Position numbers and translations under genes: made by a program. Under the pieces are notes generated by a model. It was not told the DNA's origin, searched no databases, and saw nothing but the letters and a program-made list of their open reading frames with translations. This document shows positions 27,093 to 35,184 of a stretch of 64,000 nucleotides of DNA, in pieces (within the stretch, counting starts at the first letter, position 1; each line of letters begins with the position of its first letter). This stretch comes from Candidatus Electrothrix scaldis. Its GTDB lineage: Bacteria > Desulfobacterota > Desulfobulbia > Desulfobulbales > Desulfobulbaceae. The DNA is taken from the NCBI GenBank assembly GCA_033584155.1, contig CP138355.1, positions 2,675,826 through 2,739,825 of the forward strand, given 5' to 3'.

Positions 27093-27653
27093 ATGAAACG
27101 CCGATCTTTTCTGCTCTTAGGAGCCAAAACAGCTGCCGGTATCCTGCTGGCGCAGGCAACCCCGGTATGGGCAGGTATTGCCCGAATATCTGGAGTCACA
27201 GAAGAAAGTACATCAAGAACCCTGTCATTCTATCATACCCACACCCGTGAGCAGCTGGATATTACCTACGCCATTGGTGAGACCTATAACCAGGAGGCCT
27301 TAGATGCACTCAACCTCTATCTGCGGGATTTCCGCACCGCTGAAGTCCATCCTATTGATCCGGCCTTACTGGATATCCTTTGGACTATCCAGCAAAAAAT
27401 GGGCTGCACTAGCTGCTATGAGGTTATCTCAGGTTATAGGTCTCCAGCAACAAACAGCCAACTGCGCAGCAAAAGTAAGGGTGTTGCCAAGCGTAGCCTG
27501 CATATGCAAGGCATGGCCATTGATGTGCGGTTAACAGGTCAGCAAACCAACGAGCTGCGGGACTGTGCGATTTCGCTCAAGGCCGGAGGCGTGGGCTATT
27601 ACGCTGCTTCCGATTTTGTCCACATCGACACAGGTCGGGTACGTACCTGGTAA
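27093..27653 (+). CDS. DUF882/YcbK-family (M15-type) murein endopeptidase
   Basis: 186 residues beginning MKRRSFLLLGAKTAAGILLA, a twin-arginine-like export signal. The M15/DUF882 metal site is visible as SGYRSPATNSQLR, SLHMQGMAIDVRL (His and Asp ligands) and the late YYAASDFVHIDTGRVRTW (His ligand, typical end). E. coli YcbK/MepK cuts meso-DAP cross-links. Ribosome site AGGAGAGG before ATG 27093, 33 bases after the NlpC/P60-like gene, so same operon. Length is normal for the family. Confidence 0.88.
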   Translation: MKRRSFLLLGAKTAAGILLAQATPVWAGIARISGVTEESTSRTLSFYHTHTREQLDITYAIGETYNQEALDALNLYLRDFRTAEVHPIDPALLDILWTIQQKMGCTSCYEVISGYRSPATNSQLRSKSKGVAKRSLHMQGMAIDVRLTGQQTNELRDCAISLKAGGVGYYAASDFVHIDTGRVRTW

Positions 27654-27710
27654 TGTTGCCCCAGAGAAGAGAAGAAGAAAGCAAAGAACGAACAAAGCAA
27701 GACAGCTTTC

Positions 27711-27850
27711 AACCAAGCGGGTGCAAAGCTTCTGGTCAGAGCCGGACAAGGATGTTCCGGCTCAGGAAACTTGAACACAGCCACAGCCGTCGCGAGGCGG
27801 TGTCGGAAAGCCACGGGTCTCTACAGGAGAGATAGCCGGGCCGCCTGCTT
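27711..27850 (+). promoter_or_regulatory. structured RNA leader, copy 2 (GEMM-like 3' half)
   Basis: Second copy of the leader at 26042-26180, inside the same operon between the DUF882 gene and the CAP gene. The second stem has changed on both sides: GAGCCGGA (27739-27746) pairs with TCCGGCTC (27756-27763), where copy 1 has GTCGA/TCGAC; the loop keeps CAAGG. The GNRA loop is GCGA instead of GTGA. The block GGAAAGCCACGGGTCTC is identical. Paired changes support a conserved RNA structure. No promoter of its own is obvious, so it likely acts on read-through transcript. Confidence 0.6.
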
Positions 27851-27870
27851 CTCACACCAGGAGGAGAATC

Positions 27871-28542
27871 ATGAAAACACAACAAAGAGGAACAAACCAA
27901 CACAGAGGATTGATCACACTGACGACTACCGCCTTTTTGGCCGCTGCTGTCCTGACAGCTGGATGCGTTAACACAGGAAACACAGGAAGCACAGGGACTA
28001 CAGGAGCAAGTGGACCACTATCAAGACATAACATTCTGTCCGCTGGACAAAGCGAAGTCTCACTCCAGCAGAACGAGCGTCACTCAGGTGGGGAAAATCT
28101 GATTAATCCAGCGGCCATCACAGCAGAACATAATCGCTGGCGTTCTCAAGTCGGTGTCCCTGAGCTTAGGTGGTCAGACAAACTGGCCAATGCAGCACAG
28201 GACTGGGCTGACACCCTGAAAGAAAAGGGCTGCGGATTTTACCACAGCAATAACGGCTACGGGGAAAATCTCTTTATGTCCAGCGCACGGATCCGGTCTG
28301 ACGGTACCAGAGAAGTGATGGATGTCAAACCGCAGGATGCTGTTGATAGTTGGGGAAATGAAAGCAGGGATTATAACTATGCAGAAAACAGCTGCTCTGG
28401 TGTCTGTGGTCATTACACCCAGGTGGTCTGGAAAGAGACCCAGGAAGTGGGTTGCGCCAAAACGGTCTGTGATGACAAGTCCCAGGTCTGGGTTTGCAGT
28501 TACGCACCAGCTGGAAATCGTATCGGCAAAAGACCCTATTGA
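27871..28542 (+). CDS. CAP-domain (SCP/PR-1) lipoprotein
   Basis: 223 residues. Lipoprotein signal with lipobox LTAGC after MKTQQRGTNQHRGLITLTTT, then a Gly/Thr-rich linker (NTGNTGSTGTTGAS), then a CAP domain: AEHNRWRSQVGVPELRWSDK, YGENLFM, CGHYTQVVWKE and the end WVCSYAPAGN, with His/Glu/His cavity residues. CAP proteins bind lipids or act on the envelope; bacterial function is often unclear. AGGAGGAG precedes ATG 27871. Its first 30 residues resemble those of the NlpC/P60-like lipoprotein, as does its RNA leader. Confidence 0.88.
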   Translation: MKTQQRGTNQHRGLITLTTTAFLAAAVLTAGCVNTGNTGSTGTTGASGPLSRHNILSAGQSEVSLQQNERHSGGENLINPAAITAEHNRWRSQVGVPELRWSDKLANAAQDWADTLKEKGCGFYHSNNGYGENLFMSSARIRSDGTREVMDVKPQDAVDSWGNESRDYNYAENSCSGVCGHYTQVVWKETQEVGCAKTVCDDKSQVWVCSYAPAGNRIGKRPY

Positions 28543-28821
28543 TTAACTTTGCTTTCTCAGCAAGATAAGAAAAACTCCGTCGCAGCACCCGCCCTCTGTC
28601 GCCTCCTCCCAACCTCACTGGTACTCACTGGTACAGAGGAGGTGCTGCAAACTGAAGAGCGTTTTTCCCCGCCATCACGGTAAATCCTGTTTTTGCCTCT
28701 TTCCTTTTTCTCTTCGATCCGGTAATTTGAAAAATCACGTACTTCTAACATTCCGCACACGTATACGTAACCATACGCCATCGACGTTGTGCATCCACTC
28801 ATTTTAAATAACGGTGTGCAT

Positions 28822-29667
28822 ATGCGCTGGAAACAATTCCTTACCCCGGTAAAGTCCCTCAATGCACCGGAGACCAAAGAGTACCTGAAGAAATATTCCC
28901 TTGATGAGTATAATCTTATAGATGTTCGTCAACCCAGCGAATACAGAAGCGGCCATATCCCCGGTGCCAAGCTTATTCCCGTGGCTGAAATGACCGAGCG
29001 AAGCAAGGAGATTGACCCGACCAAGCCGACCATTGTCTACTGCGCTATTGGTGGACGAAGCCGGGTTGCAGCCCAGATGCTGGCAGGCAAGGGCTTTTCC
29101 AAGGTCATTAATATGGCTGGCGGGTTCAAAGCCTGGAACGACGACACCGCCTTTGGTGCCGAAGAGACGGGCATGACCCTCTTTTCCGGCAAAGAAAAGC
29201 TTGAGGATGTGCTTCTGACCGCCTATAGCCTGGAGGCAGGGCTTGAGGATTTTTACACCTCCCTGCAAGGACGAGTCAAACAGGAAGAGGTCAAGTCCCT
29301 GTTTAACAAACTCAGTAGCATTGAAGTCAAGCATCAGGAACGGATCTATGCCCAGTACCAGCAGATAAGCTCTGCCCCCCCGCTGGGGCGCGAGGAATTT
29401 GCCAGTAAGGCAGAAAAACAGGCAATGGAGGGCGGTCTGAGCACTGAAGAATACCTTGCTCAGTATCCAACAGATTTTGAGAATATCACGGATGTGGTTT
29501 CTTTGGCCATGGGTATTGAGGCCCAGGCCCTGGACCTCTATCTCCGGGCCGCTGACAACAGTACCCTGACAGATACCCGACAGGCGCTTTTGCGCATTGC
29601 CGAGGAAGAGCGCACCCACCTCAAACTGCTGGGCGACCTGTTGGATCAACAGGGAGACAACGTGTAA
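28822..29667 (+). CDS. rhodanese domain fused to a ferritin-like di-iron domain
   Basis: 281 residues. N-terminal rhodanese: DEYNLIDVRQPSEYRSGHIP and the active loop TIVYCAIGGRSRVAAQ (Cys nucleophile), probably carrying a persulfide. C-terminal ferritin-like four-helix bundle with iron-ligand-type residues: EAGLEDFYTSLQ, SIEVKHQERIYAQ, AMGIEAQALDLYLRA and AEEERTHLKLLGDLL, in the E/E-H/E/E-H order. Such fusions occur in sulfur-metabolising anaerobes and suggest a link between sulfane sulfur and peroxide or iron. The FAD oxidoreductase gene starts 12 bases after its stop, so the two are probably co-expressed. Start M28822 preferred to 28789. Confidence 0.85.
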   Translation: MRWKQFLTPVKSLNAPETKEYLKKYSLDEYNLIDVRQPSEYRSGHIPGAKLIPVAEMTERSKEIDPTKPTIVYCAIGGRSRVAAQMLAGKGFSKVINMAGGFKAWNDDTAFGAEETGMTLFSGKEKLEDVLLTAYSLEAGLEDFYTSLQGRVKQEEVKSLFNKLSSIEVKHQERIYAQYQQISSAPPLGREEFASKAEKQAMEGGLSTEEYLAQYPTDFENITDVVSLAMGIEAQALDLYLRAADNSTLTDTRQALLRIAEEERTHLKLLGDLLDQQGDNV

Positions 29668-29679
29668 CGAGGATATGTC

Positions 29680-30792
29680 ATGACGAAACGATTAGTGATT
29701 GCAGGCGGCGGTCATGCTCATATGCTGACTCTTGCCCACTTAGATGAATTTGTTAGCAAGGGATTCGAGGTCACGGTTATCGGCCCGGACATCCATCATT
29801 ATTATTCCGGCATGGGACCGGGCATGTTGGGCGGCACCTATCGCCCGGAGGAAATCCGCTTTGCCACCAAGGATCTGGTCGAGAAAAAAGGCGGGGTGTT
29901 CAAGCATGCCAAGGTCATCTGCATTCAGCCGGTTGAGCGAACTCTCCGACTCAGCACCGGGGAAGTGGTGCCCTATGATGTCCTCTCCTGCAATCTCGGC
30001 AGTCAGGTCCCGGAAGACCTGATCCAAGGTTCCCTGGACGATGTCTTCCTGGTCAAGCCTATCGAGCGACTCTATCGGGCCAGACAGCGTATCCTGGAAC
30101 TGGGGAGGAGCGAGAAACTGCGAATCGCAGTGGTGGGCGGCGGTCCCTCGGCAGTGGAGGTAGCCGGTAATCTCTGGCGGCTAGGCCAGGAGCCCGGCAT
30201 GCGGGCACCAGCGATTACGGTCTTTGCAGGACGTGACCTGATGCCCCATCATCCTGCAAACGTTCGTCAGAGGGCCAGGAACTCACTCACTACGAGATCT
30301 ATCGGGGTCATCACGAACAGCCAGATACAACGAATAGAAACCGGAGAACTAACCGATGCTACGGGAGTACCGCAGGAATTCGATCTCATCTTTGTCGCTG
30401 TGGGGGTCAAGCCGAATAAGCTGATCGAGGAATCCGGCATTCCTACTGGTCCGCAGGGGGGCCTACTGGTGAATCGCTATCTCCAAAGCGTCAAGTACGA
30501 GCGCATCTTCGGAGGCGGGGACTGCATAGACTTTGAGGAGCACCCCCTGGACAAGGTGGGGGTGTATGCGGTGCGGCAAAACCCTATCCTCAAGCATAAT
30601 CTCATGGCTACCTTGACTGGGGAGCGACTGCGCCCCTTTGCTCCGGGGGGCAAATACCTGCTGATCTTCAACCTTGGTGATGGCACCGGTATCCTGCGGA
30701 AATGGCCCATCGTGCTTAACGGACGGCTGGCCTTCTTTATTAAGGATTGGATTGACCGCCGCTTCATGCGGACCTTTCAGGCCTTTGAGTAA
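29680..30792 (+). CDS. FAD-dependent pyridine-nucleotide disulfide oxidoreductase family protein (SelD-associated type)
   Basis: 370 residues with FAD-binding KRLVIAGGGHAHMLTLAHL at the N-terminus and an NAD(P)-binding GGGPSAVEVAGNLWRL in the middle; the GGGHAH start and overall form match the oxidoreductase domain that elsewhere is fused N-terminal to SelD (TIGR03169-like) and related NDH-2-like enzymes. It lacks a CxxxxC redox-active disulfide in the N-terminal part. FGGGDCIDFEEHPLDKVGVYAVRQ is the second FAD contact. Downstream of the rhodanese-ferritin fusion with a 12-base gap, so electron transfer to that protein is conceivable (inference). Confidence 0.82.
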   Translation: MTKRLVIAGGGHAHMLTLAHLDEFVSKGFEVTVIGPDIHHYYSGMGPGMLGGTYRPEEIRFATKDLVEKKGGVFKHAKVICIQPVERTLRLSTGEVVPYDVLSCNLGSQVPEDLIQGSLDDVFLVKPIERLYRARQRILELGRSEKLRIAVVGGGPSAVEVAGNLWRLGQEPGMRAPAITVFAGRDLMPHHPANVRQRARNSLTTRSIGVITNSQIQRIETGELTDATGVPQEFDLIFVAVGVKPNKLIEESGIPTGPQGGLLVNRYLQSVKYERIFGGGDCIDFEEHPLDKVGVYAVRQNPILKHNLMATLTGERLRPFAPGGKYLLIFNLGDGTGILRKWPIVLNGRLAFFIKDWIDRRFMRTFQAFE

Positions 30793-30877
30793 CAAGAGAT
30801 CGTTGGGTAGAGAAGCACGGCAACGTGCCGGACAGGATAGAATAATACAGAACAAGCACATTAAGAAGGAAGAGAGC

Positions 30878-32287
30878 ATGCAGGGAAAACGCTACTTCAT
30901 ACGCACGCCAAAGCCACGCACCGTATTGCGTACCGTGGTAGTGGTTGTGGCGCTCATCGGCGTAAGCCTTGTCGCGTGGTATGGTCTGCCTCTGACAGAT
31001 GACAAATCACAGATCACCCCCCAGAGAGAGAATACTCCAGCTGCCCTAACTGAGCATGATGCCTCGGTGCCCGACAAGACGAAGGATACCAGCAATAACA
31101 CCAGCAGCAGCACCAATGAGCACAGCAGGACTGTCCCGGAATCCTTTACCAGCTATACAGAGGAACTGGATGTCACTGATGCAATGCTGGATGGCTTTTT
31201 GAGAATCCTGAAGGAGCAGCAGGTACCCCATAGTGACCTGGATACCAAGCTGAGGGAAATAACCAGGCAGTATCCAGAGCTGCTCACGCGCCTGGGGCAA
31301 GTCCCGTCCCCAGGCCCGGAGCTGCTACAAGTCAAGGCGCAGGCCCGACAAAGCATTGAGACAGGTGACTATGCCACAGCCGAACAGCTGCTGAAAGAGA
31401 TTGCTGAGCAAGACAATCTCGCCGTTGCCCCGGCCTATGCAGCGCTGGCCACCCTGCAGCGCATCCGCTTGCGCTATGCTGAGGCAGCCAAGTACTGGCA
31501 AAAGGCAGTCGCTCTGCTGCCTGAGAGCGAGAAGCAGACCCGGGCATCTTACCTGAACAAGGCAGGCTGTGACCTTTATCGCCTTGCCCGCTATAACGAT
31601 GCCCTCCCCCTGTTTGAGCAGAGCCTGGTCCTCAGTCGGGAGAGCAAGGACAAGCCAGGCCAAGGCCGCGCCCTGAATTCCATAGCCCATATCTATAATA
31701 CGCAAGGCGATTACGACACCGCCCTCAGCTACCTGGAGCAGAGCCTGGCCATCAGTAAGGAGCTTGATGATAAGGGCGTCAAGGAGCACACCTTGCTCGA
31801 CATCAGCCGGATTTACCAGAGACGGGGTGATTACGACACTGCGCTCAGGTATCTGGAGCAGAGCCTGGCAGTCTGCCGGGATATGGGCAACAGGGTCAAG
31901 GAGGGCAGGATCCTCAGCGATATCGGGCAGGTTTACCAGGAACTGAACAACAATGCCAAGGCCTTACAGTATTACCAGGAGAGCCTGGCCATCAGCCGGG
32001 AGATCAGCGATTGGGCCGGGGAAAGCAGGGCACTGACCAATCTCAGCCGCTTCTTCGGTGCCCGGGGCGATCATGGCACCGCGCTCAAGTATCTGGAGCA
32101 ATGCCTGGACGTAGCGCAGGAAAGCGGGGCCACAGAGGAAGAGCACGCCCTCAGGTGGAATATCGACATGTTCCTCAAGGGAGAGAGTGACCTGGACCAG
32201 GAGGAACAGTACATCAACCAGGCCGTGGAAGCTGCCGAGGCCGTAGGGTCTCCGAAGTCGGGAGAGTGGCGCGGGGAGCTGGAATAG
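30878..32287 (+). CDS. membrane-anchored TPR protein
   Basis: 469 residues. One N-terminal transmembrane segment (VLRTVVVVVALIGVSLVAWY, about residues 16-35), a low-complexity spacer rich in Ser/Thr/Asn, then TPRs from about residue 150: ATAEQLLKEIAEQDNLAVAP, then four close repeats of the form YDTALSYLEQSLAISKEL, like the Nephrocystin/kinesin-light-chain type. Nothing enzymatic is visible; TPR arrays serve as protein scaffolds, here probably facing the periplasm. AAGGAAGAG precedes ATG 30878; the longer frame to 30674 is in the preceding gene. Confidence 0.8.
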   Translation: MQGKRYFIRTPKPRTVLRTVVVVVALIGVSLVAWYGLPLTDDKSQITPQRENTPAALTEHDASVPDKTKDTSNNTSSSTNEHSRTVPESFTSYTEELDVTDAMLDGFLRILKEQQVPHSDLDTKLREITRQYPELLTRLGQVPSPGPELLQVKAQARQSIETGDYATAEQLLKEIAEQDNLAVAPAYAALATLQRIRLRYAEAAKYWQKAVALLPESEKQTRASYLNKAGCDLYRLARYNDALPLFEQSLVLSRESKDKPGQGRALNSIAHIYNTQGDYDTALSYLEQSLAISKELDDKGVKEHTLLDISRIYQRRGDYDTALRYLEQSLAVCRDMGNRVKEGRILSDIGQVYQELNNNAKALQYYQESLAISREISDWAGESRALTNLSRFFGARGDHGTALKYLEQCLDVAQESGATEEEHALRWNIDMFLKGESDLDQEEQYINQAVEAAEAVGSPKSGEWRGELE

Positions 32288-32430
32288 GCCCGGCGCAGGA
32301 GGAAGGCATGGCAGAGAACGAGTTCCAGAGCAGGGACGGCGGAGCAGTTACGAGCTGGAAGGATCTCCCCTGCCCTCCAGCATCATCCCTGCTGGGATAA
32401 ACCCGCGCATCGCTCTTGCAGAACAGGGAG

Positions 32431-32540
32431 TCACCATGCTGACTCGGCAGGTACCACCATGCTGACTCGCCGGGTACCAGCATGCTGACTCGCCGGGTAC
32501 CAGCATGCTGACACCCCAAGTATCACCATACTGCCAATAT
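32431..32540. repeat. 23-bp tandem repeat
   Basis: Five units with an exact 23-bp period (matching ATGCTGAC anchor at 32436, 32459, 32482 and 32505, degenerate at 32528). Each unit holds two small palindromes, GGTACC and AGCATGCT. The unit reads GTACCAGCATGCTGACTCGC plus three bases. There are no spacers, so it is not CRISPR. Lies in the gap between the TPR gene and a small degenerate ORF. Confidence 0.8.
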
Positions 32541-32641
32541 AACCGCACTGTTTGCTTGCTAAACAATGCAAGGAAAGGTAAAGTCAGAGCGTCAGTACCT
32601 GTGTGCCACCATCACCGCCCTCATTTCCAAGGAGAACAGAC

Positions 32642-32820
32642 ATGTCCATCCCGTACAAAATAGAGGAAAACCTGCTGACTACGCCCACAGACCTCGCCCA
32701 CAGACCTCGCCCGTGACCTCCCTGACCATCACCGTGCAGAACTATGCAGCCCTATTGGACTTGGTGCGCAACGAGTATAGTGGCAGACTGATAGACATCC
32801 TGGACATAACAACAGCCTAA
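32642..32820 (+). pseudogene. probable frameshifted small gene
   Basis: A good ribosome site (AAGGAGAA) precedes ATG 32642, opening MSIPYKIEENLLTTPTDLAH, which recalls the N-terminus of HU-like DNA-binding (DUF4469-type) proteins, but the frame stops after 24 codons. A 13-bp perfect tandem duplication (CCCACAGACCTCG, 32684-32696 and 32697-32709) sits at that point; the next frame runs on to TAA 32820 (SLTITVQNYAALLDLVRNEY). Removing one copy does not by itself join the two frames, so at least one more change is needed. Low certainty. Confidence 0.4.
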
Positions 32821-32888
32821 GCAATCTGGCACCAAACCTGAGAATCAACCCGCCACAGGCGGCAAACAAGGAGAACACAAGGAAGACA

Positions 32889-33488
32889 ATGGGAGAAAAA
32901 AAAGACTGGGATCAACGCTACGACGAGGAAGACATGCCCTGGGACACCGGCATGCCGGAGATCGCCCTGATCAACCTGATCGCCCACTGGCCCAAGTGTA
33001 TCAAGCGGGTCATGGATGTGGGCTGCGGCACCGGCTCCAATGCGGTCTGGATGGCTGAGCAGGGCATAGAGGTCACGGCAATGGATATCTCGGCCAAGGC
33101 ACTTGCCCTGGCGGAAAAGCGCTGCACAGAGCACGGGGTGAAGTGTCGTCTGGTCAAGGCGGATTTCCTCACCTGCACCCCCACGGGCCAATACGACCTG
33201 CTCTTTGACCGGGGCTGTTTCCATTGCACGGACGGAGCAGAGGCGCGCCTGCACTTTGCCCAACAGGCAGCAACCCACCTCAAGCCGGGGGGCTATTGGT
33301 TGAGCCTGATCGGCAATAAAGACCAGACCATGCCGGAAGGCAAAGGACCGCCCAGGCTCTCCGCCACTGAGGTCTGCACAGCGGTCGAGGGGGAGTTCGA
33401 GATCCTGAGCATGGAATCCGTGCTCAAGCCCTCTCCCCAACAGCCTGAGCCGCTGAGGTTCTGGCATTGCCTGATGCGGATGAGATAA
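32889..33488 (+). CDS. class I SAM-dependent methyltransferase
   Basis: 199 residues with the Rossmann-like fold: motif I VMDVGCGTGSNAVWMAEQG, motif II VTAMDISAKALALAE and KADFLTCTPTGQYDLLFDRG as motif III/IV. The opening WDQRYDEEDMPWDTGMPE and the 200-residue length resemble thiopurine S-methyltransferase/tellurite-resistance TehB-type enzymes; the natural substrate cannot be told. AAGGAAGAC precedes the ATG. Free-standing, followed 12 bases later by a small hypothetical gene. Confidence 0.85.
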   Translation: MGEKKDWDQRYDEEDMPWDTGMPEIALINLIAHWPKCIKRVMDVGCGTGSNAVWMAEQGIEVTAMDISAKALALAEKRCTEHGVKCRLVKADFLTCTPTGQYDLLFDRGCFHCTDGAEARLHFAQQAATHLKPGGYWLSLIGNKDQTMPEGKGPPRLSATEVCTAVEGEFEILSMESVLKPSPQQPEPLRFWHCLMRMR

Positions 33489-33500
33489 GGCTCATCCAGC

Positions 33501-34025
33501 ATGCCCAGGAAAAAGCCTATTACCTTACCGAGGGGGTGGGAGGAACGTATAAACAAGGCAAGTGAACGCTATCGCGTGCTCCCCTTTGAAAACGACTGGC
33601 CCCGCAGGATGTCATTAACCCTAAAGATCAGGGAACAGGGAGTTATCTTCACCCGGACAATAGCACTTGCCATGCCCGTGACGGACCAGGGTGACGAGGG
33701 AATGGACTTTACCGCCTGCATCATCAGGGAAAAGCGGATGACAGATTGCCTGATGACCAGAAAGGGCTACCTCAAGGTGCTGGAAGCACTCTCCTCCATA
33801 ACGCTTCCAGCTATCCAGCCCTCGCAATCCCCCTTCTGTACCATGAACAGAGACATCCTCTTTATCCTTGAAATCGGAGACCCCTTCAATCCCCAACGAT
33901 CCCGCTTCCAATGGAAGAATCCCGGCAGGGAGGCAACCCATTGTCTGGAGTATATATGGGAACTTTTTGTACGTGTTATCCGGGAGCGTAATCCTAGCGT
34001 CCGGCTTGATGACTTTATGGCTTGA
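33501..34025 (+). CDS. hypothetical protein
   Basis: 174 residues, no signal peptide or transmembrane segment, no motif recognised. Starts 12 bases after the methyltransferase stop, and its last 11 bases overlap the end of the converging SPL-like gene. Positively charged start (MPRKKPITLPRGWEERINKA) and a balanced, globular-looking composition suggest a real cytoplasmic protein. Translation coupling with the methyltransferase is plausible, but the ribosome site is weak. Confidence 0.6.
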   Translation: MPRKKPITLPRGWEERINKASERYRVLPFENDWPRRMSLTLKIREQGVIFTRTIALAMPVTDQGDEGMDFTACIIREKRMTDCLMTRKGYLKVLEALSSITLPAIQPSQSPFCTMNRDILFILEIGDPFNPQRSRFQWKNPGREATHCLEYIWELFVRVIRERNPSVRLDDFMA

Positions 34026-35151
34026 GCAGAGCGGCCTGATCTTCTTCCGACCGCACACTGCGATCCAACATGGCCCGTAAGCCCCCCTGCTCTGTCGGGG
34101 TAGAGCCAAAGACCTCCTGCCAGATATTCTCGCTCTCCATGCAGAAGTAGATGCAGGTCCGGGAATGGGCAAAGCGAGCCAGCTCATCAGCAATCAGCTT
34201 ATACATCTCCACCCGCTGGCTCCTGAAATAGCGGGACTTGCCATCCAGGCCTTCCACAAACTCCTCATAGAAAAAGTTCGACTGCGGAAAGCGCTCAGCA
34301 GCAATAGACTGCAAGGAGGGCAGATAACGCAGAGCACCCAAGCTAATCCAGGCGATGCGGTCCGCAGGTACGGTGGCAAAGAGCTGCCTGATGGTTGCCC
34401 GGTAGCCTTCCTGCCACCCCTCATGCCAGATAATGGGATCAAAATGAAAGGCGAGCTGATAGCCCCAGTCCGCGCAACAAACTGCGGCGGCCAAGCGCTC
34501 TTCCAGACTGGCAGTCCGGATCTCTTCCTTTTCCATAATAGGAGGACTATTCAGGGACCAGGCCACCAAGGTGCGCCCGCCGTGGTCCAGCCCTTCCAGG
34601 TTGTCAATCACCACGGATTTTGACTTCAGCTCCAGCACCGCATTCTGCTTATCCCGCATATACTCCACCAGCAAGGGGCTGAAGCGGGTCAGGCTGTCCA
34701 GGGCCAGGCTGTCCGTGAACTCACCGGTCCCGATCCGGAGAAAGGTCTGCGGGTCCGCAGCAAAGGCGGCATCCAGCTCTCCGAACAGGTCTTCGATATT
34801 CACAAAGAAGCTGATCCAGGGATTATTGAGATAGGCCTGGAGAATGCAATACACGCAGTCCATCGGGCAGCCCATGCCAATATTCAGGACCTGATATTCG
34901 CAGCAGGTGTACTCACGGGTGGCAGGACAGGGCTTGAAAAAGCGCCCCCTGTTCTTACAAAGAAGCAGGTGATGCTTGCCCTGACTCAGGTTACCAGGAT
35001 AGATTCCCCCAATCTCTGGGTGCTGGCGGTCCTCAATAACAGTGACTGGCAGCTTGCTCCGCTCCATGATCTCCTGGGCATAGGCATTCTGCCGACACTC
35101 CTCAGTGACATAGAGCTGGGTGATGTATTTTGCAGGGTCTCCGTAGGACAT
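34015..35151 (-). CDS. SPL-family radical SAM protein (spore photoproduct lyase-like)
   Basis: 378 residues. The 4Fe-4S motif is GMGCPMDCVYCILQAYL (CxxxCxxC), which with the preceding CCEYQVLN resembles spore photoproduct lyase homologues of non-sporulating bacteria. Further family marks: RIGTGEFTDSLALD, LELKSKSVVIDNL and WSLNSPPIMEKEE. True SPL repairs spore DNA; in non-spore formers its role (DNA lesion repair or other) is unknown. Tail overlaps the converging hypothetical gene. No strong ribosome site precedes the start. Confidence 0.85.
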   Translation of the reverse strand: MSYGDPAKYITQLYVTEECRQNAYAQEIMERSKLPVTVIEDRQHPEIGGIYPGNLSQGKHHLLLCKNRGRFFKPCPATREYTCCEYQVLNIGMGCPMDCVYCILQAYLNNPWISFFVNIEDLFGELDAAFAADPQTFLRIGTGEFTDSLALDSLTRFSPLLVEYMRDKQNAVLELKSKSVVIDNLEGLDHGGRTLVAWSLNSPPIMEKEEIRTASLEERLAAAVCCADWGYQLAFHFDPIIWHEGWQEGYRATIRQLFATVPADRIAWISLGALRYLPSLQSIAAERFPQSNFFYEEFVEGLDGKSRYFRSQRVEMYKLIADELARFAHSRTCIYFCMESENIWQEVFGSTPTEQGGLRAMLDRSVRSEEDQAALLKP

Positions 35152-35184
35152 GATAATGGGGGGATGGGAGGATGGGGAGAAAAC

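Noticed and set aside
32431-32540. Possible CRISPR array
   Set aside because: Units of 23 bp follow one another directly without spacers.
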